A stretch of 11,840 bases of DNA, from positions 1 through 11,840 of the forward strand of contig CAMFZA010000036.1 in NCBI GenBank assembly GCA_946002345.1, given 5' to 3'. The position numbers were made by a program, and so were the translations under genes. Position 1 is the first letter of the stretch. The number at the start of each line of letters is the position of its first letter. Under the pieces are notes generated by a model. The model saw only the letters and a program-made list of their open reading frames with translations, was not told the origin of the DNA and searched no databases. Source of the stretch: an uncultured Phascolarctobacterium sp. GTDB lineage: Bacteria; Bacillota; Negativicutes; Acidaminococcales; Acidaminococcaceae. Shown piece after piece: positions 1-7,551 of the stretch.

Positions 1-1214
1 TTTTTGGAGCTCCAGGTACTGGAAAAAGCTATCTTTTGGAAGAACAAAGAAAAAGATATTTTGCTAGTCCTGAAAGCTATGAAAGGGTAACTTTTCATCC
101 TGATTATTGCTATGCAAATTTTGTCGGCACCTATAAACCTGTAATGGTGGAGCATGGAGGTTTTGAGTATAAGGATGAAGAACAAAAGAAGGTTATCTCC
201 ATCCTTACTGATAAGAGTAAAACAGCTCAGGAGAAATATGATTTGTTATATGATGATTTTAAAGATAATAGCCTAACTAGGTTACCCATCCTCGTTGGTA
301 TTTATTCTGATGGAACCTTTAAAACAAAAAAAGTGGATGAATCCTATACGAATAATAATAATGACGTGGAGAGAAACCATGGTAAAGCTATTAGACCTTA
401 TTTGAATTTGAATTTTGATGATGAGGCAAGGAGTGAGATTTCCTATGAATATGTCCCGGGCCCCTTTATGCGCATTTATGTTGAGGCATTAAAGCATCCG
501 GACAAACTCTATCTTTTGGCAATAGAAGAGATTAATCGTGCCAATGTTGCTGCAGTTTTTGGTGATGTATTCCAATTGCTTGACCGTGATGATGATGGCA
601 ACAGCATGTATCCTATCCACGCTAGTGAAGACATGAAGTGTTATATTGCCAAGGAGCTTGGTGAAGAGCCTAATAAATTCTCTTCTATCCGCATTCCGGC
701 CAATATGTATATTTGGGCAACCATGAACAGCGCTGACCAAGGCGTATTTCCTATGGATACAGCTTTTAAACGCAGATGGGAGTTTGAGTATATCGGCATC
801 AATACCAGCGAGCAGCAGATGAGCCATTATAATGTTCAGTTTGGCCAAGGCGAGTATGCCAAAATTATTAATTGGAATGAGCTGCGTAGGGCAATTAATG
901 AAGAGCTAGTATGCATGAACGTCAATGAAGATAAATTGATGGGCCCATTTTTCTTATCCGATAAGGTTATGAAAACACTTGCGGTCGGACCTGAGGACAA
1001 TGCTGCCTTTATCCATGCCTTTAAGAATAAGGTTTTGATGTATCTATTCGATGATGCTGCTAAGCAAAAACGCGCTACTTTATTTAACAATGTAGAAAAA
1101 GCTAAGCTTACATACTCCTCTATATGTGAAGAGTTTGACAAAAAGGGTGTGGCAATTTTCTGCGATAATATTGCTAACAGATTTATTAACTCTGATAATG
1201 AAGAACAGTTATAG
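1..1214 (+). CDS. McrB-like AAA+ ATPase subunit of a LlaJI-type restriction system (5' partial)
   Basis: This is the motor subunit of a modification-dependent or LlaJI-type restriction system, which would power DNA translocation by the nuclease encoded next. The window opens inside the gene: the first full codon is at position 3, and the Walker A loop GAPGTGKS is read at 6-29, so the real start lies upstream and the TTG at 36 is not a start. The Walker B region (about 513-560) reads LLAIEEINRAN, with a Glu-Glu pair as in many McrB-like proteins. A later block (about 711-780) reads YIWATMNSADQG, then PMDTAFKRRW, giving the sensor and arginine-finger region of the McrB family. The stop codon at 1212-1214 directly abuts the next reading frame, so the two are co-transcribed and probably translationally coupled. 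The sequence is A+T-rich compared with the biosynthetic genes. Family is clear; the target specificity cannot be read. Confidence 0.9.
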   Translation, partial: FGAPGTGKSYLLEEQRKRYFASPESYERVTFHPDYCYANFVGTYKPVMVEHGGFEYKDEEQKKVISILTDKSKTAQEKYDLLYDDFKDNSLTRLPILVGIYSDGTFKTKKVDESYTNNNNDVERNHGKAIRPYLNLNFDDEARSEISYEYVPGPFMRIYVEALKHPDKLYLLAIEEINRANVAAVFGDVFQLLDRDDDGNSMYPIHASEDMKCYIAKELGEEPNKFSSIRIPANMYIWATMNSADQGVFPMDTAFKRRWEFEYIGINTSEQQMSHYNVQFGQGEYAKIINWNELRRAINEELVCMNVNEDKLMGPFFLSDKVMKTLAVGPEDNAAFIHAFKNKVLMYLFDDAAKQKRATLFNNVEKAKLTYSSICEEFDKKGVAIFCDNIANRFINSDNEEQL

Positions 1215-1217
1215 GTG

Positions 1218-2693
1218 ATGGCCATGACACCTACGATTAATGACCTTTATATAAAAGAGGGTAGTTATACTAAGGCACAGATAATGAAAAGATTGGGCCT
1301 TAGAGGTGCTGTCGGAGATAAAATGTTTCAGCAGCTGCGTACCAAAGGCATCATAAAGCTAGTAAAACAAGAAGCTTCTGAAGCAGATTTCAATGAAGTC
1401 GCTACAGAGATTGATGATGGTTTAGAAGAGATTAGTGGTGGGGGCGCATCATATTTCTTTTCTTTTGTAGGCATAATCCTTATTTCAGGTAAGGTATTAA
1501 AGTGTTACCCTAAATACATAACGAGGGATAAGCCATTAACAGAGCTAAAGCAGGTATTAAAGGTAATCCAACGCTATAACTATAAAAACCAAAATTGTCA
1601 GCTCTATAATGATGAGCTAGAGAGCAAGCAGAATGAGCCACTTAATATAATGCTTACCCTTCTTAATGACTATTATGAGAATGGCCTGTATGAGAACGAT
1701 AAGGATATCATAGAAAATAATGGTAATGGCGAGATTCACTGGGATAAGACAATTAATGATAGTTTTACCTTGCTTAGTAACAATAGGCCATATTATTTGG
1801 AGCTCAAAACCAAAAAAAGAATATATGATGAGAATAGCTACATAAAAAGGCTGCACGCAGCTATCTTAACTCAGTGCTCTGAGGAATTGACTAGAGCTGA
1901 AATTATGGAGTTGTTTGAGCTGCTTCCTGTCGAGATGTCTGATGAGCTCGTCGAGGGTTTTGGAGACACTGATTATATTCTCTATAGACTTGAGCAGGAG
2001 CAGGTTATTCAGTTTAATACAAGGAAAAATCAGCTGCTGAAGCTAATGCATGCTTTTATTTCTAATCGTAAGGGAGCCATATCTGAGACGGATTTTGAGA
2101 TGTTTGGTACCACTAGCTATGAGTTGGTTTGGGAGCAGGTCTGTGCCCAAGTACTAAACAATCAACTAGACCAGCCCATGTATAAGCTGCCGATTATCCA
2201 TAATAAAGGCAATAAGCATCTAATTGACCTTATTGAAAAGCCGAAATGGGTAGGCCTTGATGCTTTAGGGAATCATGAAAAACCAATATGTACTAAAGCT
2301 ACCTTAATTCCGGATATAATTACCATATACAAAAAAGAAGGGCAAACTAGCTTCCTGATTTTTGATGCTAAGTATTACCTTATTAGTCTAGGATATGGGA
2401 AACTAGCTGGTAATCCTGGTATTGAATCAGTAACTAAACAGTATCTTTATGAACTGGCGTATAGGAAGTTCTTAGTGGACAACCAAATCAATATAGTAAA
2501 AAATTGCTTTGTTTTTCCTATGGAAGATGACAGCATAATGGTGCGGAATATAGGCTTTGTAGAAATGGATATGTTTGCCTATTTAGGGTTAGCGAAAATC
2601 CAGCTCCTCAAGATATCCGCAAGCAGGTTATATGATTATTATCTGCATAATAAGAAGCTGGATTTAAGTAAGCTTTTGATTTGTGAAGATTAG
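1218..2693 (+). CDS. LlaJI-family restriction endonuclease subunit
   Basis: Likely the nuclease partner of the preceding McrB-like ATPase, resembling the R2 subunit of LlaJI. The N-terminal 50 residues look like a winged helix (SYTKAQIMKRLGL followed by a basic helix), a likely DNA-binding part. The segment FVGIILISGKVLKCYPKYI and the following region are typical of LlaJI-type and McrC-like proteins. Near the C-terminus, IPDIITIY (about 2307-2330) followed by IFDAKYY (2361-2381) supplies the acidic residues and the D-x-K of a PD-(D/E)xK nuclease core. The start is uncertain: GTG at 1215, ATG at 1218 and ATG at 1224 are all in frame with only a weak upstream ribosome site, and translation probably re-initiates after the stop of the preceding gene. 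Frequent ATA codons and low G+C suggest acquisition. Its cognate methyltransferases are not in the window. Confidence 0.82.
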   Translation: MAMTPTINDLYIKEGSYTKAQIMKRLGLRGAVGDKMFQQLRTKGIIKLVKQEASEADFNEVATEIDDGLEEISGGGASYFFSFVGIILISGKVLKCYPKYITRDKPLTELKQVLKVIQRYNYKNQNCQLYNDELESKQNEPLNIMLTLLNDYYENGLYENDKDIIENNGNGEIHWDKTINDSFTLLSNNRPYYLELKTKKRIYDENSYIKRLHAAILTQCSEELTRAEIMELFELLPVEMSDELVEGFGDTDYILYRLEQEQVIQFNTRKNQLLKLMHAFISNRKGAISETDFEMFGTTSYELVWEQVCAQVLNNQLDQPMYKLPIIHNKGNKHLIDLIEKPKWVGLDALGNHEKPICTKATLIPDIITIYKKEGQTSFLIFDAKYYLISLGYGKLAGNPGIESVTKQYLYELAYRKFLVDNQINIVKNCFVFPMEDDSIMVRNIGFVEMDMFAYLGLAKIQLLKISASRLYDYYLHNKKLDLSKLLICED

Positions 2694-2709
2694 TCTGTCT
2701 ATTTTTCTA

Positions 2710-2750
2710 AAGTATTGACGGAGGAATACTTAATGGTTCGAAAATTATAG
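2710..2750 (+). other. Hairpin with ribosome binding site in its loop, followed by a 5-codon ORF
   Basis: A perfect 7-bp inverted repeat, AAGTATT (2710-2716) and AATACTT (2725-2731), encloses GACGGAGG, a strong Shine-Dalgarno sequence. Eight bases after it comes ATG (2733), then four codons and TAG (2748-2750). It sits just after the nuclease gene on the same strand. It may be the remnant of a third gene of the operon, or a structured translation signal. The bases are seen directly; the function is unknown. Confidence 0.4.
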
Positions 2751-2782
2751 TCTATAAGTTATTTAAATGTTTTAAAATAATA

Positions 2783-2833
2783 AAAATGCCTTATGTGAAT
2801 CTACTTATTTTGTAGAAGAGCATAAGGCATTTT
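2783..2833. terminator. Bidirectional intrinsic terminator between the restriction operon and bioWF
   Basis: AAAATGCCTTATG (2783-2795) pairs perfectly with CATAAGGCATTTT (2821-2833). An inner stem, TCTAC/GTAGA (2800-2804 and 2812-2816), caps it. The A-run on the left and T-run on the right let it work for both converging transcripts. Confidence 0.8.
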
Positions 2834-2843
2834 GAATATTTAA

Positions 2844-4742
2844 TCATTGATATTTTCTAATCGCTGCTGCGATAAGCTTAGCAGTGTTAGACAGCTCCTC
2901 TTCCGTGTGGGTGCTCATGAGGGCTACACGCAAGCGGGCAGTACCCTTGGCTACGGTAGGATAGCGAATGGCAGGCACAAGAATGCCTTGGTCAAGCAGA
3001 TCTTTAGCAACCTTTAGTGCAGTAGCCTCATCACCAATAATGATGGGGATGATGGCGGTGGGGGATTGGGCGGCCACACCCTCCTGATGCAGGCAGTTAA
3101 TAAAGAATTGAGCGTTGTGCTGCAGTGCCTGAGCACGCTGGGGCTCGCTCTCTAAAATGTGGAGCGCAGCTAAGGCTGCTCCGAGAGTAGCTGGAGTTTG
3201 AGCGGTAGCGAAGATAAAGCTACGAGCCTTGTTTTTCAGGTATTCGATAATCACCTTGCTGCTGCAGGCGAAGCCGCCTTCAGCGCCTAAGGATTTGCTC
3301 AGTGTGCCCATGATGATATCGGGAGTGCAGCTATTGCCAAAATGCTCCACTGCACCCTTGCCGGTAGCACCAATGACACCGGTGGCATGGGCTTCGTCAA
3401 TCATGGTCAGCAGGTGATATTTTTTGCCCAGTGCTACTAGCTTTGGCAAATCTACTATATCGCCATCCATGCTAAAGACAGCGTCGCTAACGATAAGGCC
3501 TTTACGGTAAGGAGTAGCAATAATTTTTGCTTCCAAATCCTGCATATCATTGTGCTTATAGACAATGATTTTGGCTTTAGCAAGACGGGCACCATCAATA
3601 ATGCTGGCATGATTGTATTCGTCACTGAAGATAACGCTTTCCCCATCGCACAAAGCGGAAATAATGCCCACATTGGCCATGTAACCAGTGTTAAAGAGTA
3701 GGGCGGCCTCGGTGCCCTTAAAGCGGGCAAGGTCTGCTTCCAACTCTTCGTGGAGCAAAGTATTACCCGTAGTTAAACGACTGCCACCGCTGCCAGCGCC
3801 CCAATGCAGGGCAGCATCGGCCGCGGCTTGTTTAACGCGAGGGTCGTTAGCTAAATCTAGATAGCTGTTGGAGGCTAACATCAGGGGGCGCTTGCCCTGG
3901 ATTTCCACATATTTACTTTGAGCGCTTTCCATGGTGCGCATGGAGCGGTAGAGACTATTCTCTTCAAGGCGCTTAAGCTCCTCTGCGAAAATCTGTTGGG
4001 GATCATCCAGCACTGGACGCTCTTGGGGAAGACCGCGCACTAAAACCTTTTGCTTTTCTAAATAAGCAATGGCATCTGCCGGGTCTGCCTTGCGGCTATC
4101 AAAAATGAAGATTCGGCCACCGTGGGGGTCACCCATAGCTTTCATAGGATTTAGGCGTACATAGCCATGCTTTAAAGAGGAAATATATCCTACCAAATAA
4201 TCAGGGTCGTCAGATAAGCAGAGCTCGGAAATAATACCGGGAGCATGAACAACCTTCGTGGCCAAAACAATAGCTTCGTTAAAATGATTTTTAATGCTGT
4301 TGACGGAGCTAGTGCCATCGGCATCCATATAGGTGACGCGAATACCACGTTCTTGGTCAGGCTCAAGGCGTTGGCCGGTAGCTACATCGTAAAGCACAGC
4401 ACCGCGCATGGGGTGCACATGGCGTAAAAGGTCGATGAGTTCATCGGCCTTGTCGGCTAAGCCCAGTTCACCTAATACCTCTCGCATGATTGCGTAGGTA
4501 CCTTCAATGGTTTTGGCAGGACGATTATTAACGGGGATGGCATCCAAATATTGTAGTTCTTCTGGATGGACTTCTTCCATTTTTATATTGATGAAATCTG
4601 CACGACCTAGTCCGTGGTGCAGTGCTCTTTCGCTGAGAGCACCAATGGTTGCGGTGATTAATTCCTGAGGGACAATGCGTTCAGCGCCACTAACGTGCTT
4701 TCCTTGCTTAGAGGCACGCATCTTAATGCTATATTTAGGCAT
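2844..4742 (-). CDS. bioWF: Fused pimeloyl-CoA synthetase / 8-amino-7-oxononanoate synthase (BioW-BioF)
   Basis: One chain of 632 residues carries two successive biotin enzymes. Residues 1 to about 242 are BioW (6-carboxyhexanoate-CoA ligase), which turns pimelate, ATP and CoA into pimeloyl-CoA. Its blocks are MRASKQGKHVSGAERI (8-23), RGIRVTYMD (132-140), ELCLSDDPDYLVGYIS (173-188) and GGRIFIF (208-214). After a short linker, residues about 255-632 are BioF, a PLP enzyme that joins pimeloyl-CoA and alanine to give KAPA. It shows GAGSGGSRLTTGN (315-327), IDEAHATGV (448-456) and GTLSKSLGAEGG (479-490), with K483 the expected PLP lysine. The BioF part has near-normal family length and the BioW part is slightly short, so neither appears broken. 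The start has a good AAGAAAGGA site at 4752-4760. The gene lies 16 bp after the membrane-protein gene, in one operon. Both identities are secure; activity of the fusion is inferred. Confidence 0.95.
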   Translation of the reverse strand: MPKYSIKMRASKQGKHVSGAERIVPQELITATIGALSERALHHGLGRADFINIKMEEVHPEELQYLDAIPVNNRPAKTIEGTYAIMREVLGELGLADKADELIDLLRHVHPMRGAVLYDVATGQRLEPDQERGIRVTYMDADGTSSVNSIKNHFNEAIVLATKVVHAPGIISELCLSDDPDYLVGYISSLKHGYVRLNPMKAMGDPHGGRIFIFDSRKADPADAIAYLEKQKVLVRGLPQERPVLDDPQQIFAEELKRLEENSLYRSMRTMESAQSKYVEIQGKRPLMLASNSYLDLANDPRVKQAAADAALHWGAGSGGSRLTTGNTLLHEELEADLARFKGTEAALLFNTGYMANVGIISALCDGESVIFSDEYNHASIIDGARLAKAKIIVYKHNDMQDLEAKIIATPYRKGLIVSDAVFSMDGDIVDLPKLVALGKKYHLLTMIDEAHATGVIGATGKGAVEHFGNSCTPDIIMGTLSKSLGAEGGFACSSKVIIEYLKNKARSFIFATAQTPATLGAALAALHILESEPQRAQALQHNAQFFINCLHQEGVAAQSPTAIIPIIIGDEATALKVAKDLLDQGILVPAIRYPTVAKGTARLRVALMSTHTEEELSNTAKLIAAAIRKYQ

Positions 4743-4758
4743 GATAGATTTTCCTTTC

Positions 4759-5238
4759 TTAGCTTTGCTTTGCTAAAATCACTTTATGCAGCAGCTTTTG
4801 TGCGGGCTTATACATGAGTCCGGCACCAACCGCTGTAAACACCATACCGGGAGCAGCTGCTGCGGTGAGAGCTATCCAGCTAACACCGGTGATTTGCCAC
4901 ATCACGATGCGAGCAAAAAGGGTGCCTAAAGGGCCGCTAATAATGACGGTTAAAAGATTGGTGCCACCTAAGGCCATAACAGCGCCGGTCACAACGCGGA
5001 AGGACATTTGAATAATAACGCTGAAAATAGTGTGAATACCAAGCATCATGCCTAGGGCACTGGCTAAAACACCGGCAAGGATATAGCGCTTAAAGCCGAA
5101 TAAGGCGCAAATTAAAACGGCGATTGGAGCGGAAAGCTGGAATTCGCCACCTGCTACAGGAGAGGGAATCTTCATGCTGCCAGACAGCAGAATTAAAACC
5201 GCAAGAAGAGCTGTGGTGGTAAGATCATGCATCTTCAT
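4759..5238 (-). CDS. Small membrane protein, probable ECF transporter S component under BirA control
   Basis: This is a 159-residue, very hydrophobic protein with about five or six membrane segments (roughly residues 6-20, 35-49, 53-67, 70-90, 95-118 and 120-142) and a basic C-terminus. The size, the N-terminal TTALLAVL helix, the QLSAPIAVLICALFG segment and the FRVVTGAV segment look like an ECF-type substrate-binding (S) component. I do not see the signature of the biotin S component BioY. Two arginines, R81 and R110, lie in or near membrane helices and could face a carboxylate. The start is set by a perfect AAGGAGG (5250-5256) 11 bases upstream; a longer in-frame start at 5289 would put 17 residues across the operator. 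A BirA operator overlaps its ribosome site and bioWF follows 16 bp later. Import of pimelate or another biotin-related compound is an inference from this context. Confidence 0.68.
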   Translation of the reverse strand: MKMHDLTTTALLAVLILLSGSMKIPSPVAGGEFQLSAPIAVLICALFGFKRYILAGVLASALGMMLGIHTIFSVIIQMSFRVVTGAVMALGGTNLLTVIISGPLGTLFARIVMWQITGVSWIALTAAAAPGMVFTAVGAGLMYKPAQKLLHKVILAKQS

Positions 5239-5244
5239 ATCAAC

Positions 5245-5271
5245 GTTAACCTCCTTGGAGCTTATGTTAAC
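5245..5271 (-). promoter_or_regulatory. BirA operator of the membrane protein-bioWF unit
   Basis: Two GTTAAC half-sites (5245-5250 and 5266-5271) are separated by exactly 15 bp. This matches the Bacillota pattern bound by BirA, the biotin ligase and repressor that binds when biotin is plentiful. The site covers the ribosome binding site (5250-5256) of the gene at 5238. I could not settle a convincing -10/-35 pair for this unit. Confidence 0.85.
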
Positions 5272-5288
5272 CATAAATTCAAAAAGCA

Positions 5289-5312
5289 AGGGCGTAGAAA
5301 AGGCTACGCCCT
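5289..5312 (-). terminator. Intrinsic terminator after bioA
   Basis: The 9-bp stem AGGGCGTAG (5289-5297) / CTACGCCCT (5304-5312) has a 6-base loop. On the minus strand it is followed by TGCTTTTTG, a short U-run, so it would end the bioD-bioA transcript. A smaller palindrome, TAAGCAGC-AA-GCTGCTTA (5337-5354), overlaps the bioA stop codon. Confidence 0.7.
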
Positions 5313-5351
5313 AAACCTAAATATAGGAATATTGCTTAAGCAGCAAGCTGC

Positions 5352-6710
5352 TTATTTCAAAACTTCATCTATGGATTGCTTAGCCAAGGCCACGGCCTTG
5401 TCCAGATCGGCCTTGTTAATATTCAGCGGCGGATTGAAATAAATTACATTGCCCAAGGGTCTCAAGAGCAGGCCATGGGTCAGCGCCTTCTTATAAATCT
5501 CGTAGCCAATGCGCAGGTTACCATCGAAGCCAAGCTTTTTGTCTTTATTGATACCCAGCTCCATAGCGTTAATCAAGTTAAAATGGCGGATTTCGCCGAT
5601 ATTTTTGTGTTGACCAAAGGTATTCATAAGTGCATTATGGAAGTATTGGGCTTTTTCCACATTTTCTTCAAGTATATGCTCGTTCTTCAGAATATCCAGC
5701 ACAGCAAGAGCGATAGCGCAGCCAATGGGATTGCCTGCGTAGGTGTGGCTATGCATAAACTGTTTACCCTTATTATAGTCGTCATAGAAGGCATCATAAA
5801 TCTTATCAGTGGTGCAGACAATGGACATGGGCAGATAACCACCGGTGAGGGCCTTACTGATGCACATAATATAGGGGGTGATGCCGGCGTGGTTGCAGGC
5901 GAACATTTTGCCGGTGCGCCCAAAGCCGGGGGCGATTTCGTCGGCAATGAGCAGTACGCCGTATTCGTCGCAGAGCTTGCGCAGCTTTTGCAGATACAGG
6001 GGCGGATAGATGCGCATGCCAGCGCAGCCCTGCACAATGGGCTCCACAATCATAGCTGCGGTTTCCTTGGCATGCTTAGCAAAGGCTTCTTCTGCGTATT
6101 TGAAGCATTCACATTGACAGTGCTCCCGGTCCTTGTTGAAGGGGCAGCGATAGCAGTCAGGTGCCTGTACATGAATATTATTCATCATCATGGGCTTGTA
6201 CATTTGGGCAAATAAATCCATGCTACCTACGGAAAGAGCGCCAATGGTTTCGCCGTGATAGCCCTCGCTAAGGCACATGAAGCGAGTTTTTTCTCCATGG
6301 CCAGTTTGCAGCTGGTATTGGAAGGCTAGCTTTAGGGCGATTTCTACGGAGGAGGAGCCATTATCGGCAAAGTTAAATTTATTCAGACCAGCGGGGACAT
6401 ATTTTACCAATTCCTCGCAGAGCTTAATAGCGGGCTCATGGGTAAAGTTGACGAAAATAACGTGCTCCAATTGATCGATTTGCTTTTTAATGGCTTCATT
6501 AATCTTAGGGTTGCAGTGACCTAAAAGGTTGCACCACCAGCTGGAAATAATATCCAGATATTTTTGACCGTCGGCGGCATATAAATAAGGGCCTTCAGCG
6601 TGGTCCACTACGATGGGGCGCAGTGTTTCGTAATCCTTCATTTGGGAACAGGGATGCCAAATGTGAGCCAGGTCCCTTGCTTCTAATTCCTTCACTTTAT
6701 CAATATTCAT
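5352..6710 (-). CDS. bioA: 7,8-diaminononanoate synthase (KAPA aminotransferase)
   Basis: A class III PLP aminotransferase of 452 residues that converts KAPA to DAPA in biotin synthesis. Visible blocks (numbered from the chosen start) are WHPCSQMKDY near the N-terminus, SSWWCNLLGH (about 56-65), DNGSSSVEIALK for phosphate binding (about 116-127), the SEGYHGET loop (about 148-155), ADEIAPGFGRTG (about 256-267, with D257) and SKALTGGY with K286 as the PLP lysine. A cysteine-rich stretch, CYRCPFNKDREHCQCECF (about 186-203), is an insertion of the kind seen in Bacillus- and clostridia-type enzymes. The amino donor could be S-adenosylmethionine, or lysine as in the B. subtilis BioK enzyme; sequence reading cannot decide. 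The ATG at 6708-6710 is chosen because AAAGGAG (6720-6726) lies nine bases upstream; the ATG at 6719 would touch that site. Confidence 0.95.
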   Translation of the reverse strand: MNIDKVKELEARDLAHIWHPCSQMKDYETLRPIVVDHAEGPYLYAADGQKYLDIISSWWCNLLGHCNPKINEAIKKQIDQLEHVIFVNFTHEPAIKLCEELVKYVPAGLNKFNFADNGSSSVEIALKLAFQYQLQTGHGEKTRFMCLSEGYHGETIGALSVGSMDLFAQMYKPMMMNNIHVQAPDCYRCPFNKDREHCQCECFKYAEEAFAKHAKETAAMIVEPIVQGCAGMRIYPPLYLQKLRKLCDEYGVLLIADEIAPGFGRTGKMFACNHAGITPYIMCISKALTGGYLPMSIVCTTDKIYDAFYDDYNKGKQFMHSHTYAGNPIGCAIALAVLDILKNEHILEENVEKAQYFHNALMNTFGQHKNIGEIRHFNLINAMELGINKDKKLGFDGNLRIGYEIYKKALTHGLLLRPLGNVIYFNPPLNINKADLDKAVALAKQSIDEVLK

Positions 6711-6756
6711 AATGCACATCTCCTTTGTTTAAAATTCCTCTATCGCCAAAGCGGTT

Positions 6757-6853
6757 CTCCTCCCTTTGCCCCTAAAGGGATTAGCAAGACCAGCACATTT
6801 TCGCAGCACTGCCCTTGCGATAATGTGGGTCTTAGCGTTAAAAGGGAGGCTCC
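6757..6853. repeat. Long imperfect palindrome between bioD and bioA
   Basis: The region folds end to end. CCTCCCTTT (6759-6767) pairs with AAAGGGAGG (6841-6849). TTAGCAAGACC (6781-6791) pairs imperfectly with GGTCTTAGCG (6828-6837). CACATTTTCGCA (6794-6805) pairs with TGCGATAATGTG (6816-6827) with one mismatch, around a 10-base loop. A local hairpin, TCCCTTT (6761-6767) / AAAGGGA (6774-6780), competes with the outer stem. It may be a dispersed palindromic repeat or small mobile element, or an RNA structure in the bio transcript. Only one copy is in the window. Confidence 0.6.
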
Positions 6854-6867
6854 TACTAATTTACTGA

Positions 6868-7551
6868 TTATTTATATAAACTCTTCAACACTTCTATATC
6901 AATATCTAATTCAGTATCGTTAGGCTTAACCTCCGCTAGCACGGGAACACCTGTGATGGCTTCCATCATCTTTTTATTATCAGCCTGCATAAAATCGCTA
7001 CCATCATAATTATTGAGGATAATACCACGGACGGGGATGCTCTTTTGACGTAGGTAGGCAATGGTCAGTACGCAAGCATTGATGGAGCCTAAGGCTGCAT
7101 TAGATATTACCAGTGTACCCAAACCAACAGCTTTAATCACATCCTCCAAGAGAATATGCTGTTCGTCCCAGCGAATGGGGCAGATGACGCCACCGCTGCC
7201 TTCCATGGTTACGTAGTCATATTTAGCTTGGGCCTTAGCAAAATCGGCTTTTACCTTGTCAAGCTCCACGGGATTGCCCTCGCGCATAGCTGCTAGATGG
7301 GGAGAGACGGCTGTTTTATAAATGTAAGAAACAAGGTCCTCGCCCTTTTCCTGCATACCAGAAACCTTAGCCACGTAAGCGGCATCGCCTGGCAGCCAGC
7401 TGCCGTCGGGTTGCTCTTCGGCGCCCCTTAAGGCGGCCTTGTAGTTGCCTGCAGTGAGCCCAGCATAACGTAGTTTATTCACAGTCACGGACGTAACAAA
7501 GGTTTTACCAATGTCAGTACCAGTTGCAGTAATAAAAATACCTTTACTCAT
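6868..7551 (-). CDS. bioD: Dethiobiotin synthetase
   Basis: This 227-residue enzyme closes the ureido ring of DAPA with CO2 and ATP to form dethiobiotin. The P-loop reads ATGTDIGKT (residues 9-17). It is followed by the lysine-bearing NYKAALRGAEE, a variant of the KPVxSG block of E. coli BioD, then PGDAAYV, and MEGSGGVICPI (residues about 114-124, the EGxGG motif). The C-terminal part ISNAALGSINACVLTIAYLR followed by GIILNNYDG matches the nucleotide-binding end of the family. The start at 7551 is chosen because AAGG lies eight bases upstream; a GTG nine bases further out overlaps that site. It is the first gene after the BirA-controlled promoter and is followed by bioA across a 157-bp gap that holds the palindrome. 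Confidence 0.94.
   Translation of the reverse strand: MSKGIFITATGTDIGKTFVTSVTVNKLRYAGLTAGNYKAALRGAEEQPDGSWLPGDAAYVAKVSGMQEKGEDLVSYIYKTAVSPHLAAMREGNPVELDKVKADFAKAQAKYDYVTMEGSGGVICPIRWDEQHILLEDVIKAVGLGTLVISNAALGSINACVLTIAYLRQKSIPVRGIILNNYDGSDFMQADNKKMMEAITGVPVLAEVKPNDTELDIDIEVLKSLYK

Noticed and set aside
4759..5238. Calling the membrane protein BioY
   Set aside because: Size and context are close, but the sequence lacks the conserved blocks I associate with BioY, so a plain S-component-like call is safer.
5320..5346. TTGCTG-N15-TATATT as promoter of the membrane protein-bioWF unit
   Set aside because: The spacer is short and it lies upstream of the bioA terminator hairpin, which would then end its own transcript at once.
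5376..6215. 279-codon open frame on the plus strand inside bioA
   Set aside because: It is the antisense shadow of a secure bioA. It has no ribosome binding site and no recognisable protein features; the long frame follows from bioA codon use.
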